Under the pieces are notes generated by a model. The model made no database searches. It had not been told where the DNA came from and worked only from the letters and a program-made list of their open reading frames with translations. From the NCBI RefSeq assembly GCF_000143145.1, contig NC_014313.1:2728001-2792000 (forward strand): a stretch of DNA of 64,000 bases, in the 5' to 3' direction. The stretch's first letter is position 1. Each line of letters opens with the position of its first letter. The DNA comes from Hyphomicrobium denitrificans ATCC 51888. Lineage in GTDB: Bacteria; Pseudomonadota; Alphaproteobacteria; Rhizobiales; Hyphomicrobiaceae. Shown here one piece after another: positions 1 through 9,424 of the stretch. The position numbers and the translations under genes were made by a program.

Positions 1-605
1 GCTCCGAGGTCCAGCTCCGGGAACAGAACGAAGCTGCCGATCCTGATGCCGACTGGATCGTAAGGCTCCTGGCGAAATAGGCGCGCCGTCGTCCGGTTAT
101 CGGTGATCGGGTTCAGATCCTCGATTTGATAGAGCAGCGGATCGCGGCGCGCGGCGCGCTGATCTGGCAAGTCGATTTCGGCTGGATCGCGCGCGCTTGC
201 GGAAGAGACGTCGATGCCTTGCGGCGGCGTCAGAGGCTCGCCGTTGGCGAGGTCGCCGGGGTTGGCCTCGCCCGGGTCGCGCGTGCCAGCTTGCGGCGGG
301 CTTTCTTCGGCATCGTTTTGGTCAGCGGACGAATTCGTGTCGTCCGGGTCGCTCGTATCGTCCGTCGCGGCCGGGTTGCCGTCAGCGTCGGTCGGAGCTG
401 CGGAAGTGGGATCGCCGCTCTCGCTGCCGTCGGAATTGGCGTCGTCCGATCCGGGCTCGGATGCGTCAGAGGCGGCGGGGTCTTCGATGTTGGTCAGATT
501 TTGCCGGGCTGCGCTTTGGGCATGCGCGAACCGCGCGCCGGCGGGCACTAAAAGTACCGCTACGACCAAGCTCCAATAAAACCAGCCATGACGCCGGTCG
601 CTCAT
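1..605 (-). CDS. Outer-membrane beta-barrel protein, 3' end cut off by window edge
   Basis: About 201 N-terminal residues are present and the rest lies beyond base 1. The protein starts MSDRRHGW, followed by a hydrophobic segment ending in AHA-Q, a convincing Sec signal peptide. Next comes a long low-complexity linker (about residues 35-130) rich in Asp, Ser, Ala, Pro and Gly. A more ordered part follows (PLLYQIEDLNPITDN, then VGIRIGSFVLFPELDLG). That last segment looks like the start of the beta-barrel in the BBP2_2-type outer-membrane proteins of alphaproteobacteria, some of which sit near exopolysaccharide genes. The barrel itself is not visible, so the family call is an inference. It is transcribed divergently from kdsD. 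Confidence 0.6.
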   Translation of the reverse strand, partial: MSDRRHGWFYWSLVVAVLLVPAGARFAHAQSAARQNLTNIEDPAASDASEPGSDDANSDGSESGDPTSAAPTDADGNPAATDDTSDPDDTNSSADQNDAEESPPQAGTRDPGEANPGDLANGEPLTPPQGIDVSSASARDPAEIDLPDQRAARRDPLLYQIEDLNPITDNRTTARLFRQEPYDPVGIRIGSFVLFPELDLG

Positions 606-632
606 TTGCGAGCGCCCCCATGAAAGAATCAC

Positions 633-660
633 GTGAACGCAAACAATTGAACGCGTTCAC
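633..660. promoter_or_regulatory. Inverted repeat in the divergent kdsD/barrel-gene intergenic region
   Basis: A perfect 8-base inverted repeat (GTGAACGC at 633-640, GCGTTCAC at 653-660) is separated by 12 bases. Half-site centres are 20 bases apart, about two helical turns. It lies 28 bases upstream of the minus-strand gene and about 150 bases upstream of kdsD. The geometry suits a dimeric regulator, but nothing identifies the protein. Confidence 0.3.
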
Positions 661-809
661 CGTAGAAACCGTTGGTTAATGTGCCTTTAAAGCCGGGGGT
701 AAAGCGCGGCTCCGGCATGGCGGCGTCGGCGCGGAATTGATAAGATCAGGGCATGTTTTGCGGGCTCGGCTCAGGACGCGCCTCAACGGGGGAAGGACTC
801 GTCTCACCA

Positions 810-1841
810 ATGACCAAAGTGGTCCCGTTCCGCGGTTCCAGCGCCCGGCCTGCTGCTTCGAGCACAAAGTCAGGCCTCAAAGCCAGTGTCGCTTCGGCGG
901 TGAGGACGCTCAACCTCGAGTCGGAAGGGCTCGTTCAGCTCGCCAGCGAACTGAACGGCGATCTCGCCGGACCATTCGAGGAGGCGATGCGCCGTCTCGT
1001 TGCGGTCAAGGGACGCGTCATCGTCACCGGCATCGGCAAGAGCGGCCACGTTGGGCAGAAGATCGCGGCCACGTTCGCATCGACCGGGACGCCCGCATTT
1101 TTCGTGCATCCGAGCGAAGCGTCGCACGGCGATCTCGGGATGGTCACGCGCTCGGACTTGATCCTGGCGTTGTCGTGGTCGGGCGAGACGGTCGAGCTCA
1201 AGCCGATCATCACGTATTCGCGCCGCTTTGCCGTGCCGCTGATCGCGATCACGTCGCAGGCGAAGTCGGCGCTCGGCGAACAGGCCGATGTCGTTCTGCT
1301 TCTGCCGCGCACGAAGGAGGCCTGCCCGCACGGGCTCGCGCCGACGACGTCGACGACGATGCAGCTCGCGCTCGGCGACAGCCTCGCGATCGCCCTACTC
1401 GAAGCCCGCGGATTCACCGCGCACGACTTCAAGATTTTCCATCCCGGCGGGTCGCTCGGCGCAAACCTCAAGTACGTCTCGGACATCATGCACAAGGGCG
1501 AACGGCTGCCGCTGATCAAGAGCGGCGAGACGATGGCCAATGCGCTGGTCACGATGACCGAGAAGAGCTTCGGCTGCGTCGGCGTCGTCGAAAAGCGCGG
1601 CCGACTCATCGGGGTCATCACCGACGGCGACTTGCGCCGGCATATGGGCGCTGATCTCGTCCGGGCCAGCGTCGATCAGATCATGACGGCGAAGCCGAAA
1701 ACGATTTCGCCGACGATGCTCGCTTCAGCGGCGCTCGAACTCATCAACGCGTCGTCGATCACGGCGCTGTTCGTGGTCGAGAAGCAGAAGCCGGTTGGCC
1801 TCGTGCACATTCACGACCTGCTGCGTCTCGGAGTCGCTTGA
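810..1841 (+). CDS. kdsD: Arabinose-5-phosphate isomerase (KpsF/GutQ family)
   Basis: It interconverts ribulose 5-phosphate and arabinose 5-phosphate, the first step of the Kdo branch of lipopolysaccharide synthesis, in the cytoplasm. The protein has an SIS sugar-isomerase domain (about residues 65-195) with the phosphate-binding stretch SWSGET at 122-127, preceded by VTGIGKSGHVGQK. Two CBS domains follow (about 225-280 and 290-343), the usual KdsD architecture. The start at 810 (MTKVVPFR) gives 343 residues, normal for the family; an in-frame start at 753 would add 19 residues with no family counterpart. A GGAAGGA sequence lies about 13 bases upstream of 810. Its partners kdsA and kdsB are not in the window. 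Confidence 0.93.
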   Translation: MTKVVPFRGSSARPAASSTKSGLKASVASAVRTLNLESEGLVQLASELNGDLAGPFEEAMRRLVAVKGRVIVTGIGKSGHVGQKIAATFASTGTPAFFVHPSEASHGDLGMVTRSDLILALSWSGETVELKPIITYSRRFAVPLIAITSQAKSALGEQADVVLLLPRTKEACPHGLAPTTSTTMQLALGDSLAIALLEARGFTAHDFKIFHPGGSLGANLKYVSDIMHKGERLPLIKSGETMANALVTMTEKSFGCVGVVEKRGRLIGVITDGDLRRHMGADLVRASVDQIMTAKPKTISPTMLASAALELINASSITALFVVEKQKPVGLVHIHDLLRLGVA

Positions 1842-1874
1842 ACGGCGCGGCGTAAGCGGGATCGACGACGGCTG

Positions 1875-2936
1875 TCAGATCCAGCCTTGCAACTCACGCC
1901 GCACAACCGCCTCGATGACGTCTATGCCTTCGGGGCTGTCGTTGAGCGCCGGCAGATAGGCGAATTTCTCGCCCCCGTTCGATTCAAAGTAATGCCGGTT
2001 CTCGCTGTCGAGTTCTTCGAGCGTCTCGAGGCAATCGGCGGAAAATCCCGGCGCCACGAGCGCGAGCCTTTTCGTTCCGGATTTGGCGAGAGCTTCGACC
2101 GTCTTGTCCGTATAAGGCTGCAGCCACGGATCATTGCCGAAGCGCGACTGGAATGTCGTCAGCCAGCGATCCGGCGCGATGCCGAGTGCCTCGCGCAATA
2201 GCCTCGACGTCTTCTGGCATTGGCAATGATACGGATCGCCCGCCGCGAAATATTTCTCGGGCATGCCGTGAAACGTCGCGATGATTTTCTCCGGCTCGAA
2301 GTCGAGCTTCGCAAGGCTTTGCCGCATCGAACGCGCGAGGGCGTCGATATACGCGGGATCGTCGTAGTAGGCGGGTGCCAGGCGGATCGCGGGCTGCCAA
2401 CGCATTTTCATCAAAGCGCGAAAGGCCTGATCGGCGGCGGTCGCAGTCGTCGGCGCGGCGTATTGCGGATAGAGAGGGAGCAGCAGAATGCGGTCGCAGC
2501 CCTGGTCTTTCAGCGCCTGAATGCGGCTTTCCGTCGACGGATTGGCGTAACGCATCGCCCAATCGACGATGATGCCGTCGTGGTCTTTCAGACGTTCTGC
2601 GAGTTCGACGGCCTGGTTCCGACTGATCGTCTTGATCGGGCTTTCATTCTTCTCGTTATTCCAGATCGTCGCGTAGTCCTTGCCCTTGCGGCCGGGACGG
2701 ACGGTCAGAATGATGAGATTGAGGATCGGCCACCACTTCCAGCGCGGCTCCTCGATGACGCGCTCGTCGGAGAGGAATTCCTTCAAATAGCGCCGCATCG
2801 GCCAATAACCGGTGCCATCGGGCGTACCGAGGTTGAGCAACAGGACGCCGATACGTCCGTGTGCGACGTTCTTATGGCCCGGCGGAAAGGCCGACGCCGT
2901 ATCCGCAGGAGTTATCGATTTCGGCGCTTCGTTCAT
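1875..2936 (-). CDS. hemH: Ferrochelatase
   Basis: It inserts ferrous iron into protoporphyrin IX, the last step of haem synthesis. Family signatures are GVLLLNLGTPDG near the N terminus, the metal-binding histidine segment ATFHGMPEKYF, and the C-terminal acidic segment LETLEELDSENRHYF. The 353-residue length is typical. I chose ATG at 2936 over an in-frame TTG at 2954 because the extra six residues have no support. The first 25 residues before the core fold are longer than in many homologues. It lies 39 bases upstream of the next minus-strand gene, a CHAD protein, in the reverse sense (CHAD 2976-4025 is upstream of hemH), so the two could be co-transcribed. Confidence 0.95.
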   Translation of the reverse strand: MNEAPKSITPADTASAFPPGHKNVAHGRIGVLLLNLGTPDGTGYWPMRRYLKEFLSDERVIEEPRWKWWPILNLIILTVRPGRKGKDYATIWNNEKNESPIKTISRNQAVELAERLKDHDGIIVDWAMRYANPSTESRIQALKDQGCDRILLLPLYPQYAAPTTATAADQAFRALMKMRWQPAIRLAPAYYDDPAYIDALARSMRQSLAKLDFEPEKIIATFHGMPEKYFAAGDPYHCQCQKTSRLLREALGIAPDRWLTTFQSRFGNDPWLQPYTDKTVEALAKSGTKRLALVAPGFSADCLETLEELDSENRHYFESNGGEKFAYLPALNDSPEGIDVIEAVVRRELQGWI

Positions 2937-2975
2937 CCGCGTCCCGTTCAACAATGGAATCTACAAATCAGCGGA

Positions 2976-4025
2976 TCAAGCGCGGCGTTGCGAAGGCGAC
3001 GCGGGCTCTTCTTTCGCCGCAAGCCTGGGCTTGCCCAGGGCGGGCTTGATCTCGCCGTGGCTTTTCGGAGTTTCCGAGGATGCCAGATGCAGCGCCTGCG
3101 GTTCTTCCGCATGCGTCAGATGAGGGAGTTCGCGAGCACGCATCCCGCTGCCGAACTTCCAGTAGGCCCGCATCCGCTTGATAAATGGCTGAGGCATCTC
3201 CGCGAAAAGCCGTTTGGCGCGGAACTCCGCTTCAAGACGCAACGTCTGTTGCTTTCGGCGGCACAAGGCGACGATGTCTTCCTTCTGGTCGGCCGAAATA
3301 TCGTCCGCATTCGCGGTTTCGGCAATGAGCAGCGCCAAATCATGATCGTCGCCGAGGAGTTGCGACAGCTCGCGAGCGTCAGCGACCCGGATCGCGAATT
3401 CTTCGGGCCAGGCGCGCGCCAGCAGGCTCATCTGCCGCCAATGCCATTGCACCGATTTGCGCAACGTATGGAATGTTTCGTCCGCTGGTTCGCTGTAGGC
3501 GATTTTCAAGGACTTGCGCGCGTGGCGATAGCTCTTCTCGAGCCCCCCTTCGAGAGCTGCAAAACCTCTTTTGCGAATACGGACGCGCGCGAATTTCTTG
3601 GCTTCGCGCAGAAGCATCAAGCGGGCCTGCGCGGCGGAACCGGGATCGAGCGGTTGCTGCGCATCGGCAGACGCCTTGGCGAAATGCGCCGTGAGCGGAG
3701 CAAGCGTTGCCGCGCCATCCGGACCATTCTCTTCCCCGAGCTTCTTCAGCGTATCGAGCATCACCGCCTGATCGCGGTGTCCGGCAAGAAGTTGTGCGAT
3801 CTCGCTCAGGGTATTGTTGCGCTTGCGCGCCCTGTCCGCACCGAGCGCGGGCGCAGCCAATCGCACGAGCGCGCGCAGACGCTTCAGAGCTTTCCGGCTT
3901 TCGTGCACGCCTTTGGGTTGCACTTCCTGAGCGGCGAGTTCCTGCAAAGCCAAATCGAGCTGCTCGCGCGCGATACGCCGAAATCCCTTCTCAACCGGCT
4001 CGTCGATCTTGAACCTGTACGGCAT
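2976..4025 (-). CDS. CHAD domain-containing protein
   Basis: A 349-residue protein made almost entirely of charged alpha helices. The start MPYRFKIDEPVEKGFRRIAR, the HESRKALKRLRALVRL segment and a later FHTLRKSVQWHWRQM segment are the conserved-histidine helices of the CHAD family. CHAD proteins bind inorganic polyphosphate through basic surfaces and often associate with polyphosphate granules. No CYTH triphosphatase domain is fused here and none is adjacent, so the exact role is unknown. The C-terminal 50 residues are Lys/Pro/Ala-rich and probably disordered. It is 39 bases upstream of hemH on the same strand. Confidence 0.85.
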   Translation of the reverse strand: MPYRFKIDEPVEKGFRRIAREQLDLALQELAAQEVQPKGVHESRKALKRLRALVRLAAPALGADRARKRNNTLSEIAQLLAGHRDQAVMLDTLKKLGEENGPDGAATLAPLTAHFAKASADAQQPLDPGSAAQARLMLLREAKKFARVRIRKRGFAALEGGLEKSYRHARKSLKIAYSEPADETFHTLRKSVQWHWRQMSLLARAWPEEFAIRVADARELSQLLGDDHDLALLIAETANADDISADQKEDIVALCRRKQQTLRLEAEFRAKRLFAEMPQPFIKRMRAYWKFGSGMRARELPHLTHAEEPQALHLASSETPKSHGEIKPALGKPRLAAKEEPASPSQRRA

Positions 4026-4122
4026 GAGCGCGAGGCACCTTCAGGGTTGTCGGGGAGTTGGGCGGGGAATTATTCCACCGGAACGGGCGCTTCTGTCAAA
4101 TCAGCCGAGGCGAACGCGCCAG

Positions 4123-4737
4123 TCAGTTTTGTCTGCCGGCCGCCCATGCGAGCCATTCTTTGACCCGCGCATTTGCGTCCTCGGCGGTTACAAAATCGGT
4201 AATCACCGCCAAGCTATTCGCACCCGCGTCGACCGCGCCATCGGCTCGATCCGGCGTCAGCCCTCCGATCGCGACAAGTGGTAGCGCCCCGATTTTGCTG
4301 CGCCATAACTTAATCCGTTCAAGGCCTTGCGGCGCCCAAGGCATGACCTTCAGCTTGGTCGGGTAGATCGGGCCGAGCGCGACGTAATCAGGGTTTACCG
4401 ACAGAGCCTTCGCGAGTTCCGCTTCGTCATGTGTCGAGACGCCGAACCGAACTCCGGCTTGCCGCAGCGCGGCGAGGTCGGCGGTCTCAAGGTCATCTTG
4501 ACCAAGATGGATGAAATCGGCGCCGGCTTCGATGGCGACGTCCCAATAGTCGTTCACGACCAGTTGGCAGCCGTGCGCCCGCGTCACGGCGAGCGCTCGC
4601 CGTGTCTGATCGATGACGTCGTCCCGCGCCGCATCCTTGATCCTGAGTTGCACCAGCTTGACGCCGAGCGGCACGATGCGTTCGAGCCAGCCGATATCGG
4701 GGACGATGGGGTAGAACGGCGCGAGCTTCACCGGCAT
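4123..4737 (-). CDS. thiE: Thiamine-phosphate synthase
   Basis: It joins hydroxymethylpyrimidine diphosphate and the thiazole phosphate carboxylate to give thiamine phosphate. The TIM-barrel signatures visible are VKLVQLRIKD, QLVVNDYWDVAIEAGADFIH followed by LGQDDL, and GVSTHDEAELAKA. The phosphate-binding GGLTPDRADGAVDAGANSLA lies near the C terminus. The ATG at 4737 (MPVKLAPFYPIV) leaves a 16-base gap after thiG and gives 204 residues. The in-frame start at 4785 would overlap thiG and add an unusual 16-residue leader. It is the last gene of thiS-thiG-thiE. Confidence 0.93.
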   Translation of the reverse strand: MPVKLAPFYPIVPDIGWLERIVPLGVKLVQLRIKDAARDDVIDQTRRALAVTRAHGCQLVVNDYWDVAIEAGADFIHLGQDDLETADLAALRQAGVRFGVSTHDEAELAKALSVNPDYVALGPIYPTKLKVMPWAPQGLERIKLWRSKIGALPLVAIGGLTPDRADGAVDAGANSLAVITDFVTAEDANARVKEWLAWAAGRQN

Positions 4738-4753
4738 TCGATTCAAATCCAGT

Positions 4754-5587
4754 CTATTCGATGTCAAAGAATGGCGTGCCCGCAACCGGCGTCGATGGTA
4801 CGGCCATGTCGCGCGCGGGCATCAGACCGGCGTCGTAGCCGATGCGTCCGGCAACGATGGCATTGGCGAAGGCTTCCGCCATGCGGACCGGATCGGCAGC
4901 TTTGGCGACAGCGGTGTTGAGCAACACGGCGTCATAGCCAAGCTCCATCGCGTGGGCCGCATGCGAGGGCGCGCCGATACCTGCGTCGATTATGAGTTTT
5001 GCGTCGGGAAAATAGGCTCTCAAACTTTTGAGCGCGGCGACGTTCGCCAGACCACGGCCGCTGCCGATCGGCGCCGCCCACGGCATGATGACCTCGCAGC
5101 CCGCCTGCTGCAGGCGTTCGGCCACGGAGAGATCTTCCGTCGTATAGGGAAAGACCTTGAAGCCGTTGGTATTGAGGATGCGCGCGGCTTCGACGAGTCC
5201 GAACACGTCCGGCTGCAACGTGTCGTCGTTGGCGATGACTTCGAGCTTGACCCAATCGGTGCCGAACAGTTCGCGTGCCATTTCAGCCGTCGCGATCGCG
5301 TCGCGCGCCGTGCGGCATCCGGCGGTGTTGGGAAGAACGCGGACGCCAAGATTTTTGATGATGTCGAGAAAGCGCTCGCCGATTTTCCCCCCCGCCGCCT
5401 CGCGACGCAAAGAGACCGTCACGATCGACGCTCGCGAAGCTGTCGCCGCGTCGGCGAGAATTGCGGGCGATGGGTATCCTGCCGTGCCGAGAAGAAGTCG
5501 TGAGGGCACCGACACGCCATAAAGCGACAGCAATTGCTCTTTATGCAGACGTTGATCCCGGACGTTCATCGATTGCGAGGTACTCAT
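4754..5587 (-). CDS. thiG: Thiazole synthase
   Basis: It makes the thiamine thiazole ring from deoxyxylulose 5-phosphate, dehydroglycine and the ThiS thiocarboxylate. The protein is a 277-residue TIM barrel with the Schiff-base lysine in WVKLEVI (about K114). Other conserved segments are [19 protein letters not shown] and [13 protein letters not shown], and PVAGTPFF ends the protein. It begins directly after the thiS stop codon, so the two are translationally coupled. In alphaproteobacteria the dehydroglycine normally comes from glycine oxidase ThiO, whose gene lies about 3.8 kb away at 9377-10384. Confidence 0.96.
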   Translation of the reverse strand: MSTSQSMNVRDQRLHKEQLLSLYGVSVPSRLLLGTAGYPSPAILADAATASRASIVTVSLRREAAGGKIGERFLDIIKNLGVRVLPNTAGCRTARDAIATAEMARELFGTDWVKLEVIANDDTLQPDVFGLVEAARILNTNGFKVFPYTTEDLSVAERLQQAGCEVIMPWAAPIGSGRGLANVAALKSLRAYFPDAKLIIDAGIGAPSHAAHAMELGYDAVLLNTAVAKAADPVRMAEAFANAIVAGRIGYDAGLMPARDMAVPSTPVAGTPFFDIE

Positions 5588-5806
5588 TCAGCCGCCCTGG
5601 CGCGCGGAGACGATCTCGACGCTATCGCCGGCTTTGAGGGGCGTCGTACCACGCTTCGCCGCGGACACGAAATGACCGTTCAGCGCGGTTGCGACTTTGG
5701 CATCAGACAGCTCCTGCTCATCCAGAAGCGCGGCCAGCGTTTGTGCTCGCGTTTCGGACTTGCGGCCATTGACGATCAGTTCAATTTTCGGCATCGCGTT
5801 CAACAT
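5588..5806 (-). CDS. thiS: ThiS sulfur carrier protein
   Basis: A 72-residue ubiquitin-fold carrier whose C terminus (VEIVSARQGG) ends in the Gly-Gly that is adenylated and thiocarboxylated before sulfur is passed to ThiG. The ATG at 5806 is preceded by GAGGA at good spacing; a second ATG at 5794 lacks a ribosome site, and the more upstream TTG is unlikely. It is first in the thiS-thiG-thiE group. The roughly 170 bases upstream contain no thiamine riboswitch core that I can recognise. Confidence 0.92.
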   Translation of the reverse strand: MLNAMPKIELIVNGRKSETRAQTLAALLDEQELSDAKVATALNGHFVSAAKRGTTPLKAGDSVEIVSARQGG

Positions 5807-5977
5807 TGGCTCGTCCTCGTGCACCTGCTGCAAGTAGGCCTTTTCGCGGCGTTTGCTAGAGGATTTTCTGATTTATTAGCGTAAACGCGGTGAACGGGTC
5901 AAAGCACCGCCAATCTGCCGTATTGCCTACGTTCCTTCCCGCCAGCCTACCGCACGTTCCCATTGAGGATGACCCGG

Positions 5978-8900
5978 ATGTTTTCGCACCTGATGGCTTC
6001 CCGCCGCTTTGCTCCGCTGTTCTGGAGCCAGCTGCTCGCGGCGTTGAACGACAACCTCCTCAAGAACGCGCTGGCGATGCTGGTCGTCTATCGCCTCGCA
6101 ATGGAAAACGGTCCGGCGATCGGGACGCTGGCGGGCGCGGCGCTGATCGTGCCGTTTTTTCTATTTTCCGCGCTCGCAGGTCAATATGCCGATAAGTTCG
6201 ATAAAGCGCGGGTGGCGGCGCGCGTCAGACTGTTCGAAATCCCGATCGCGCTGGCGGCGGCCGTCGGGTTTCTGCTGCCTTCGGTGCCGTTGCTATTCGT
6301 GGCACTGATCCTGTTCGGAACGCTCAGCGCTTTCTTCGGGCCGGTGAAATACGGACTGCTGCCGACGCATCTCGAACTTAAGGAGCTTCCGGCGGGCAAC
6401 GCGCTGATCGAAGGCGCGACGTTCATCGCGATCCTGCTCGGCACGATCGGTGGCAATTTTGCTTCCGGAGGCGACCGGGAGATCGGCCTCGTCGCCGCCG
6501 CCATCGTCGCGATCTCGATCGCGGGCTGGCTGTGCGCGCGACTTATTCCTGCAGCGCCGTCGACAGTTTCAGACCTTGTCGTCGACAAAAACATCGTCAC
6601 GTCGACGGTGACGCTCATCAAGGACCTGCGCAGCGACAGGCGCATCTGGCAGGGCGCGCTCATCACGTCCTGGTTCTGGCTTGTCGGCGCAGTCGTGCTG
6701 GCGCTGTTGCAGAACCTCATTCCGCACACGCTGAACGGCGCTCCCTCGGTCTACACGCTCGCGCTCTTTACATTCGCGGTATCGGTCGCGGCGGGATCGA
6801 TGGTCGCCGCAAGCGCAAGCAAGAACCGTCCGAATCTGGCACTCGTTCCGATCGGCGCGCTGCTGATGGGCCTGTTCCTCATCGATCTCGCGCTGCTGGC
6901 GTCGCGGATCACGCCAGCGCCGCAACCGATCGGCGTTTCGGAACTGCTGGCGTCGTTCAGCGGCATTCACATGCTGCTCGATCTCGCAGGCATCGCGTTT
7001 GCAGGCGGACTTTTCATCGTGCCGTCGTTCGCCGCCGTGCAGGCGTGGTCGCCCGTCGAGCGCCGCTCGCGCGTAATCGCCGGATGTAATGTGCTTTCGG
7101 CTGCATTCATGACGTTCGCTGGACTCGCGGTCGCAACGCTTCAATACGAGAAAGTCTCCGTTGCGCTGCTCTATGCGGGCATCGGCGTTGCCAATCTCAT
7201 CGTCGTTGCGCTCGTCTTGCGCGCGTGGGGCGCGGAGGGCGTCAAGGATGTCGGCGTCTTCCTGTTCAAGACGTTGTTCGGCCTGGAGGTGAAGGGCCTC
7301 GAGAATCTTCCCGCTCCCGGCGAGAAGGCGATCATCGCGCCCAATCACGTCAGTCTTCTCGATGCGGCCTTGATGCATGCGCTGCTGCCGTCGCATGCGA
7401 CGTTCGCCATCGACACCGGCATGGCGAATACGTGGTGGGTGAAGCCGTTCCTGAAGCTCGCCAAATCCTACGCCATCGATCCGACGCGGCCGCTCGGCAT
7501 GCGGCATCTCATTCAGGACGTGAAGGACGGCTCGTCGCTCGTCATTTTCCCCGAAGGGCGGCTGACGGTCACCGGCGGCCTGATGAAAGTCTACGATGGC
7601 ACCGCGATGATCGCGGACAAGGCGGATGCGCCGGTCATTCCGGTGCGCATCGACGGCCTCGAGCGCTCGCATTTCGGATACCTGAGCAAAGCGCAAACCA
7701 AAAAGGCGTGGTTTCCGAAAACGACGGTGACGATCCTGCCGCCGGTCAAGCTGAACATCGATCCGAACCTGCGCGGCAAGCAACGGCGCTTGGCGGCGGG
7801 CGCGGCTTTGCAGGACGTGATGACGGACTCCGCAGTTCTGACGACGCCGATCGACCAGACGCTGTTCGAGGCGCTCGTGCAGGCGCGACACACGCGCGAC
7901 ACCGGAAAGCCCGCGATCCAGGACCCGCTCGGCACAAAGCTTTCGTACAAGAAGCTCATCGTTGGAGCCCAAGTGCTGGGTGCGAAGCTCGCGCCGATGC
8001 TGCCGGAGCCCGGACAATCGGTCGGCGTGCTTCTGCCGAATTCGGCCGGCGTCGCGGTGACGTTCTTCGCCCTTCAAACGACCGGTCGCGTTCCGGCGAT
8101 GCTGAACTTCACGGCTGGCGCCGCGAATGTCATCGCGGCGTGCAAAGCGGCAAACGTCACTGTGGTTCTGACCTCGCGCGTGTTCGTCGAGAAGGGGCAT
8201 TTCGAACCGCTCGTGCAGGCGATCAGCACGGTCGCGCGGATCATCTATCTCGAAGACGTGCGCGCGACCGTTACGTTCGCCGATAAGATCAAAGGCCTGG
8301 CGCAAGGCGGCAAGCCGCAGGTCGAGCGCGACTGCAATGCACCGGCTGCGATCCTATTCACGTCAGGGTCGGAAGGTTTGCCCAAGGGCGTCGTTCTTTC
8401 CCACCGAAATCTGCTCGCCAACTGCGCGCAAAGCCTGACGCGCGTCGCGTGCAACGGCAGCGACAAGGTTTTCAACGCGCTGCCGGTGTTTCATTCGTTC
8501 GGTCTGACGGCCGGACTGCTGATGCCGCTGGTCGCGGGCGTGCCGGTCTATCTCTATCCGACGCCGCTGCACTACCGCATCATTCCGGAACTCGTCTACG
8601 GCTCGAACGCGACGATCATGTTCGGTACGGATACGTTCCTCGCCGGATATGCGCGCGTTGCGCATCCTTATGACTTTGCGCGCGTGCGCCTCGTGCTCGC
8701 AGGCGCGGAAGCCGTCAAGGAACGAACGCGACAGCTCTACATGGACCGCTTCGGCGTGCGCATTCTCGAGGGCTACGGCGTGACCGAAACTGCGCCTGTG
8801 CTCGCCATCAACACGCCGCTCGCCAACAAGGCCGGCACCGTCGGCCGCCTGTCGCCGCTGATGCAGGCGCGTCTCGATCCTGTGCCGGGAATAGAGATGG

Positions 8901-9424
8901 GCGGGCGGCTTTACGTGCGCGGACCGAACGTGATGCTCGGCTATTATCGCACCGAGAATCCCGGCGTTCTCGAACCGCCTTCCAACGGCTGGTACGATAC
9001 CGGCGACATCGTCGAAATCGATGCGCAAGGCTTCATCACGATCAAGGGCCGAGCGAAGCGGTTCGCGAAAATCGCGGGCGAGATGGTGTCGCTGTCGGCG
9101 GTCGAGGCGCTGGCTGCCGAGCTTTGGCCGACCTTGATCACCCTCGTCGTAGCGCTTCCCGACGCGCGCAAGGGGGAACGGTTGGCCCTGCTGACGACCG
9201 ATCCAAAGTGCACGCGCGAGGCGTTCATTCAGTTCGCGCGGCGCAAGGGAGCGACGGAGCTGATGATCCCCGCCGATATTCTTGTCGTCAGCAAAATTCC
9301 GCTGCTCGGCTCGGGTAAGCCGGACTATGTCGCGTCGCTCGAACTGGCGAAAAAGGCGATAGCGGAAAAGGCTGGATCAAGCGCCGGGGCTGTCGAAGAG
9401 CGGGCTGTCACGTCGGCCGTCTGA
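5978..9424 (+). CDS. Fused LplT-type transporter, acyltransferase and acyl-ACP/CoA synthetase
   Basis: A 1148-residue protein with three parts. Residues 1 to about 410 form a multi-pass MFS-type module resembling lysophospholipid flippase LplT (FWSQLLAALNDNLLKNAL, FGPVKYGLLPTHL). Residues about 430-620 are a PlsC-like acyltransferase with NHVSLLD (H457, D462) and FPEGRLT. Residues about 650-1140 are an AMP-forming acyl ligase with LFTSGSEGLPKGVVLSHRN, GYGVTETAP and YDTGDIVEID. In E. coli LplT and Aas together flip and re-acylate lysophosphatidylethanolamine; this fusion probably does the same at the inner membrane. The ATG at 5978 has AGGA eight bases upstream, better than the in-frame TTG at 5963. 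Its 3' end overlaps that of thiO by 48 bases. Confidence 0.9.
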   Translation: MFSHLMASRRFAPLFWSQLLAALNDNLLKNALAMLVVYRLAMENGPAIGTLAGAALIVPFFLFSALAGQYADKFDKARVAARVRLFEIPIALAAAVGFLLPSVPLLFVALILFGTLSAFFGPVKYGLLPTHLELKELPAGNALIEGATFIAILLGTIGGNFASGGDREIGLVAAAIVAISIAGWLCARLIPAAPSTVSDLVVDKNIVTSTVTLIKDLRSDRRIWQGALITSWFWLVGAVVLALLQNLIPHTLNGAPSVYTLALFTFAVSVAAGSMVAASASKNRPNLALVPIGALLMGLFLIDLALLASRITPAPQPIGVSELLASFSGIHMLLDLAGIAFAGGLFIVPSFAAVQAWSPVERRSRVIAGCNVLSAAFMTFAGLAVATLQYEKVSVALLYAGIGVANLIVVALVLRAWGAEGVKDVGVFLFKTLFGLEVKGLENLPAPGEKAIIAPNHVSLLDAALMHALLPSHATFAIDTGMANTWWVKPFLKLAKSYAIDPTRPLGMRHLIQDVKDGSSLVIFPEGRLTVTGGLMKVYDGTAMIADKADAPVIPVRIDGLERSHFGYLSKAQTKKAWFPKTTVTILPPVKLNIDPNLRGKQRRLAAGAALQDVMTDSAVLTTPIDQTLFEALVQARHTRDTGKPAIQDPLGTKLSYKKLIVGAQVLGAKLAPMLPEPGQSVGVLLPNSAGVAVTFFALQTTGRVPAMLNFTAGAANVIAACKAANVTVVLTSRVFVEKGHFEPLVQAISTVARIIYLEDVRATVTFADKIKGLAQGGKPQVERDCNAPAAILFTSGSEGLPKGVVLSHRNLLANCAQSLTRVACNGSDKVFNALPVFHSFGLTAGLLMPLVAGVPVYLYPTPLHYRIIPELVYGSNATIMFGTDTFLAGYARVAHPYDFARVRLVLAGAEAVKERTRQLYMDRFGVRILEGYGVTETAPVLAINTPLANKAGTVGRLSPLMQARLDPVPGIEMGGRLYVRGPNVMLGYYRTENPGVLEPPSNGWYDTGDIVEIDAQGFITIKGRAKRFAKIAGEMVSLSAVEALAAELWPTLITLVVALPDARKGERLALLTTDPKCTREAFIQFARRKGATELMIPADILVVSKIPLLGSGKPDYVASLELAKKAIAEKAGSSAGAVEERAVTSAV

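Noticed and set aside
2220..4163. A 647-residue open frame on the plus strand opposite hemH and the CHAD gene
   Set aside because: It is the antisense shadow of two clear minus-strand genes, has no recognisable domain, and follows from the high GC content.
5807..5977. Possible thiamine pyrophosphate riboswitch upstream of thiS
   Set aside because: No CTGAGA core or paired ACCTGATCTGG-like element is present on the minus strand. Only a weak 6-base inverted repeat (5887-5910) was found.
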